Below the pieces are notes generated by a model. It made no database searches and was not told the origin of the DNA. It worked only from the letters and a program-made list of their open reading frames with translations. 64,000 bases of DNA. Origin: Phenylobacterium zucineum HLK1 (GTDB taxonomy: Bacteria > Pseudomonadota > Alphaproteobacteria > Caulobacterales > Caulobacteraceae). The position numbers and the translations under genes were made by a program. The DNA lies in assembly GCF_000017265.1 (NCBI RefSeq), contig NC_011144.1, positions 496,001-560,000 of the forward strand. Direction: 5' to 3'. Shown here one piece after another: positions 61,419 through 64,000 of the stretch. Positions within the stretch are counted from its first letter, which is position 1. Each line of letters opens with the position of its first letter.

Positions 61419-62360
61419 ATGGCCGTCGCCGCCCGCGTCAGTCCGAAGGACTTCTTCACGCCCGAGGAATGGGCGCCGCTGCCCCGCCGCTCGTGGTGGA
61501 AGGGCCCGGCGCTGGTCGCCCACGCCTGGGCGGTGATCCTCGCCGCCGGCGCCATGGCCGTGGTCTGGCCCATCACCATCCCGCTGGCGGTGGCGATCAT
61601 CGGCGCGCGGCAGCTGGGGCTGGCCATCCTGATGCACGACGCCGTGCACGGCGCCCTGCACCCGAACCTTGCGGTCAACGACTGGGTGGGCAACCACCTG
61701 ACCACCGGCGACCTGACGCCCTACCGGCCCTACCACCTGGGCCACCACAAGTACGCCCAGCAGGCCGAGGATCCCGACCTGGTCCTGTCGGCGCCGTTCC
61801 CGATCACCCGCACCTCGCTGCGGCGGAAGATCGTCCGCGATCTGACCGGCCAGACCTACTACAAGCAGAAGTGGTCGGGCCTCGTGCAACGCCTGCGCGC
61901 GCGCCAGCCGGGCGAGCCGCTGTGGCCGATCCTGAAGGACGCCGTGGTCCGCCGCCGGCGGTTCTTCACCGGCATGGTCGTGACGGTGGCGCTGACCGCG
62001 CCGTTCGGCCTTTGGTGGGTGTGGCCGGTGCTGTGGCTGGCGCCCCAGGCCACCTGGCTGCCGATGGTCACCCGCCTGCGCAACATCGCCGAGCACGCCC
62101 TGGTGGCCAAGGACGAGCCCGATCCCCTGCGCCATGCGCGCACCACCCACGCCAACCTGATCGAGCGCGCGTTCCTGGCGCCCTACTGGGTGAACTATCA
62201 CTGCGAGCACCACATGTTCATGCATGTGCCCTGCTACAACCTGCCCAGGGTCCGCCGGCTGCTGGCCCGGAAGGGCGTCACGGACCGGATGCTGTCGGCG
62301 CCGGGCTACCTCGAGTTGCTGAAGCTCGCGTCCAGCCGGCCGGAGCGGGTCGCGGCCTGA
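61419..62360 (+). CDS. Membrane fatty acid desaturase family protein
   Basis: The 313-residue protein has the three histidine boxes of diiron desaturases as HDAVHG, HLGHHK and HCEHH, plus four or more helices around them. The boxes hold the two irons that insert a double bond or hydroxyl into an acyl chain. Members also include sphingolipid and carotenoid enzymes, so the substrate is open. It follows ubiA by 70 bases on the same strand. Confidence 0.9.
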   Translation: MAVAARVSPKDFFTPEEWAPLPRRSWWKGPALVAHAWAVILAAGAMAVVWPITIPLAVAIIGARQLGLAILMHDAVHGALHPNLAVNDWVGNHLTTGDLTPYRPYHLGHHKYAQQAEDPDLVLSAPFPITRTSLRRKIVRDLTGQTYYKQKWSGLVQRLRARQPGEPLWPILKDAVVRRRRFFTGMVVTVALTAPFGLWWVWPVLWLAPQATWLPMVTRLRNIAEHALVAKDEPDPLRHARTTHANLIERAFLAPYWVNYHCEHHMFMHVPCYNLPRVRRLLARKGVTDRMLSAPGYLELLKLASSRPERVAA

Positions 62361-62419
62361 GGTTGGCGCCGGAGGTTCGGGCCGATGCCCCGGCCGCGCG
62401 ATTGGGCTAGAGCATCCGG

Positions 62420-63088
62420 ATGATCCCGCCGCAGGCCCGCCGCGCCTTCATCCTCGAGAACACCCGGCTGCAGCGCCCGCCGCACACGCCCGAGCTGGTC
62501 CTGCACCTGGCCGACGAGATCACCCCGATCTGGCGGATGACCGAGGAGGCCCTGGCCGAGATCGGCCTGCCGCCGCCGTTCTGGGCCTTCGCCTGGGCGG
62601 GCGGCCAGGCCCTGGCGCGCTACGTCCTTGACCATCCCGAGGCGGTGGCCGGTAAGCGGGTGATCGACTTCGCCTCGGGCTCGGGGATCGTCGCCATCGC
62701 CGCCATGAAGGCCGGAGCCGCGGACGTGCTCGCCGCCGACGTCGATCCGTTCTGCGGCGCGGCCCTGGACCTGAACGCCGAGGCCAACGGCGTCGCCTGC
62801 GCCTTCACCGACGCAGACCTGCTGGACGCACCGCCCCCGGCCTGGGCGCAGGTCATCCTCGCCGGCGACATCTGCTACGAGAAGCCCCTGGCCGCCAGGG
62901 TCATCGCCTGGCTGGGAGAGGCCCGGGCGAACGGCGCGACCGTGCTGATCGGCGATCCCGGCCGCAGCTACTTCCCGCGCGAAGGCCTCGACAAGCTGGC
63001 CGAATACCAGGTCCCGACCACCCGCGAGCTGGAGGACATGGAGGTCAAGAAGACCGCCGTCTGGGCCCTGCCGGAAGCGCGGCCCTAG
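62420..63088 (+). CDS. ETF-beta-type lysine methyltransferase (METTL20-like)
   Basis: The 222-residue protein contains PPFWAFAWAGGQALARYVLDHP, the SAM motif VIDFASGSGIVAIAAMKAGA, VLAADVDPFC, GDICYEKPLA and VLIGDPGRSYFPREGL. This set matches bacterial METTL20 (ETFBKMT), which methylates lysines of the electron transfer flavoprotein beta subunit. A role on another protein cannot be ruled out, and no etf genes lie here. It follows the desaturase by 60 bases and ends before a hairpin. Confidence 0.88.
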   Translation: MIPPQARRAFILENTRLQRPPHTPELVLHLADEITPIWRMTEEALAEIGLPPPFWAFAWAGGQALARYVLDHPEAVAGKRVIDFASGSGIVAIAAMKAGAADVLAADVDPFCGAALDLNAEANGVACAFTDADLLDAPPPAWAQVILAGDICYEKPLAARVIAWLGEARANGATVLIGDPGRSYFPREGLDKLAEYQVPTTRELEDMEVKKTAVWALPEARP

Positions 63089-63110
63089 GCCCCTTTTTCG
63101 CCGCGCCCGC

Positions 63111-63137
63111 GTTGAACCCTGGAAAGGTTCAACTTTT
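63111..63137 (+). terminator. Hairpin with T-run after the methyltransferase
   Basis: GTTGAACC (63111-63118) and GGTTCAAC (63126-63133) form an 8-base stem with a 7-base loop and TTTT at 63134-63137. It ends only 11 bases before the next start codon, so it may also cover or regulate that gene's leader. Confidence 0.65.
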
Positions 63138-63148
63138 CCGAGGTCCCG

Positions 63149-64000
63149 ATGTCCGCGCCGACCCCCTACGAGCAGTACATGCTGGAGCTGGTCAACGCCG
63201 AGCGCGCCGCGGCCGGCGTGCAGCCGCTGGCCTTCGACTTCCTGCTGAACGATTCCGCCGAGCTGCACAGCCAGTGGATGATCGCCAACGACACCTTCAG
63301 CCACACCGGCGCGGGAGGCTCCACGCCGACCGACCGCATGGTGGCGGCGGGCTACCAGCTCACCGGCTCGTGGACGACCGGCGAGAACCTCGCCTGGCAG
63401 AGCCTGCGCGGCGCGGCCGGGATCCAGGACGACGTGGCCGATCTGCACGTCGGCCTGATGAACTCCCCCGGCCACCGGGCCAACATCCTGAACGGGAACT
63501 TCCGCCAGGTCGGCATCGGCATAGAGACCGGCGAATACCAGGGCTGGCAGGGCGTATTCGCCACCCAGAACTTCGCCAAGACCGGCAGCGCCTACTTCAT
63601 CACCGGCGTCGCGTTCGACGACCTGGACGGCGACGTCTTCTACGATCCGGGCGAGGGCCTGGGCGGGATCAACGTGACGGTGACCAGCGCCGCGACGGGC
63701 CAGGCGGTGAGCGCCCTCACCTATGGCTCCGGCGGCTACGAGGTGGCGGTCGCGCCCGGGACCTACACCGTCACCTTCTCCGGCGGCGGCTTCGCCGCGT
63801 CCAGCCGCACGGTCTCGGTGGGCTCGGCCAATGTGAAGGTAGACTGGGCCGACCCGCCGCTCGGCGCAGGCGGCGGCGCGCCCACCCCCGGGAACGACGA
63901 CCTGACCGGCACGCCGCTGCACGGCGGGGCGGGAAACGACACCCTCACCGGAACCTCCGGCGAGAACTATCTGCGCGGCGACGCCGGTGACGACCGCCTG
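63149..64000 (+). CDS. CAP (SCP-like) domain protein with RTX repeats (partial, runs off right edge)
   Basis: The frame is open for 284 codons to the window end. It begins MSAPTPYEQYMLELVNAERAA with a CAP domain carrying FSHTG, ENLAW and HRANILNGNF, then a beta-sandwich-like segment (AYFITGVAFDDLDGDVFYDPGEGLGG), then RTX units (GNDDLTG, GGAGNDTLTG, LRGDAGDDRL). There is no N-terminal signal peptide, so it is probably exported by type I secretion. The GAGG site precedes the ATG. The C terminus and its secretion signal are outside the window. Function is unknown; CAP proteins include nucleases, proteases and lipid binders. Confidence 0.85.
   Translation, partial: MSAPTPYEQYMLELVNAERAAAGVQPLAFDFLLNDSAELHSQWMIANDTFSHTGAGGSTPTDRMVAAGYQLTGSWTTGENLAWQSLRGAAGIQDDVADLHVGLMNSPGHRANILNGNFRQVGIGIETGEYQGWQGVFATQNFAKTGSAYFITGVAFDDLDGDVFYDPGEGLGGINVTVTSAATGQAVSALTYGSGGYEVAVAPGTYTVTFSGGGFAASSRTVSVGSANVKVDWADPPLGAGGGAPTPGNDDLTGTPLHGGAGNDTLTGTSGENYLRGDAGDDRL

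Overview
The window is about 64 kb of very GC-rich DNA, densely packed with genes on both strands. Stop-start overlaps (ATGA/GTGA) are common, many codons end in G or C, and long spurious ORFs run opposite real genes. Gene content points to an alphaproteobacterium of the Caulobacterales, probably Caulobacter/Phenylobacterium-like: a phoR-pstC-pstA-pstB-phoU-phoB block with long alphaproteobacterial PstC/PstA, an RsaD/RsaE-like type I secretion pair beside an RTX protein, and a PmbA-CysQ-DUF4170-acyltransferase-WaaA-LpxK neighbourhood. The genus is inferred from gene order, not from a marker gene. No rRNA, tRNA, CRISPR array, insertion sequence or phage gene was seen.

Region 1 (1-14.3 kb) is a surface-polysaccharide locus. 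It has a Wzm/Wzt-type ABC exporter, a Gtr-like trio (polyprenyl-phosphate glycosyltransferase, small SMR/ArnE-like membrane protein, polytopic membrane protein), a methyltransferase, a sulfotransferase, two tandem paralogous glycosyltransferases, two related DPD-motif transferases, a SGNH-like DUF6270 protein and a protein built largely of about seven 37-39-residue repeats. The same repeat sits at the N termini of the two tandem glycosyltransferases.

Region 2 (14.3-21.1 kb) holds a type I secretion ATPase and adaptor, a cysteine-free glycine/aspartate-rich RTX protein that is a good candidate S-layer or surface protein, a strong intrinsic terminator, and an M23 lipoprotein. Region 3 (21.4-30 kb) holds a sulfotransferase overlapping a radical SAM gene, then a five-gene CDP-sugar operon that by content should make a C-methylated 6-deoxyhexose, and a TPR/GT41 (O-GlcNAc-transferase-like) protein. 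Regions 1-3 read as one cell-envelope programme: make unusual sugars, assemble and decorate a glycan, and secrete a surface protein.

Region 4 (30-39 kb) has a SemiSWEET transporter, an orphan HisKA_2 kinase, the phosphate-starvation regulon core and purD. Region 5 (39-50 kb) is the lipid A/Kdo block (msbA, DUF374 acyltransferase, a CDF metal transporter, waaA, lpxK), with a tyrosine-phosphatase-like gene and a small gene inserted between it and DUF4170-cysQ-pmbA. Region 6 (50-64 kb) is mixed housekeeping: ubiD, ubiA, gamma-glutamyltransferase, an exported-looking leucyl aminopeptidase, a frameshifted trypsin-like protease, a second ABC exporter, a fatty acid desaturase, an ETF-beta-type lysine methyltransferase, and a CAP-domain/RTX gene running off the right edge.
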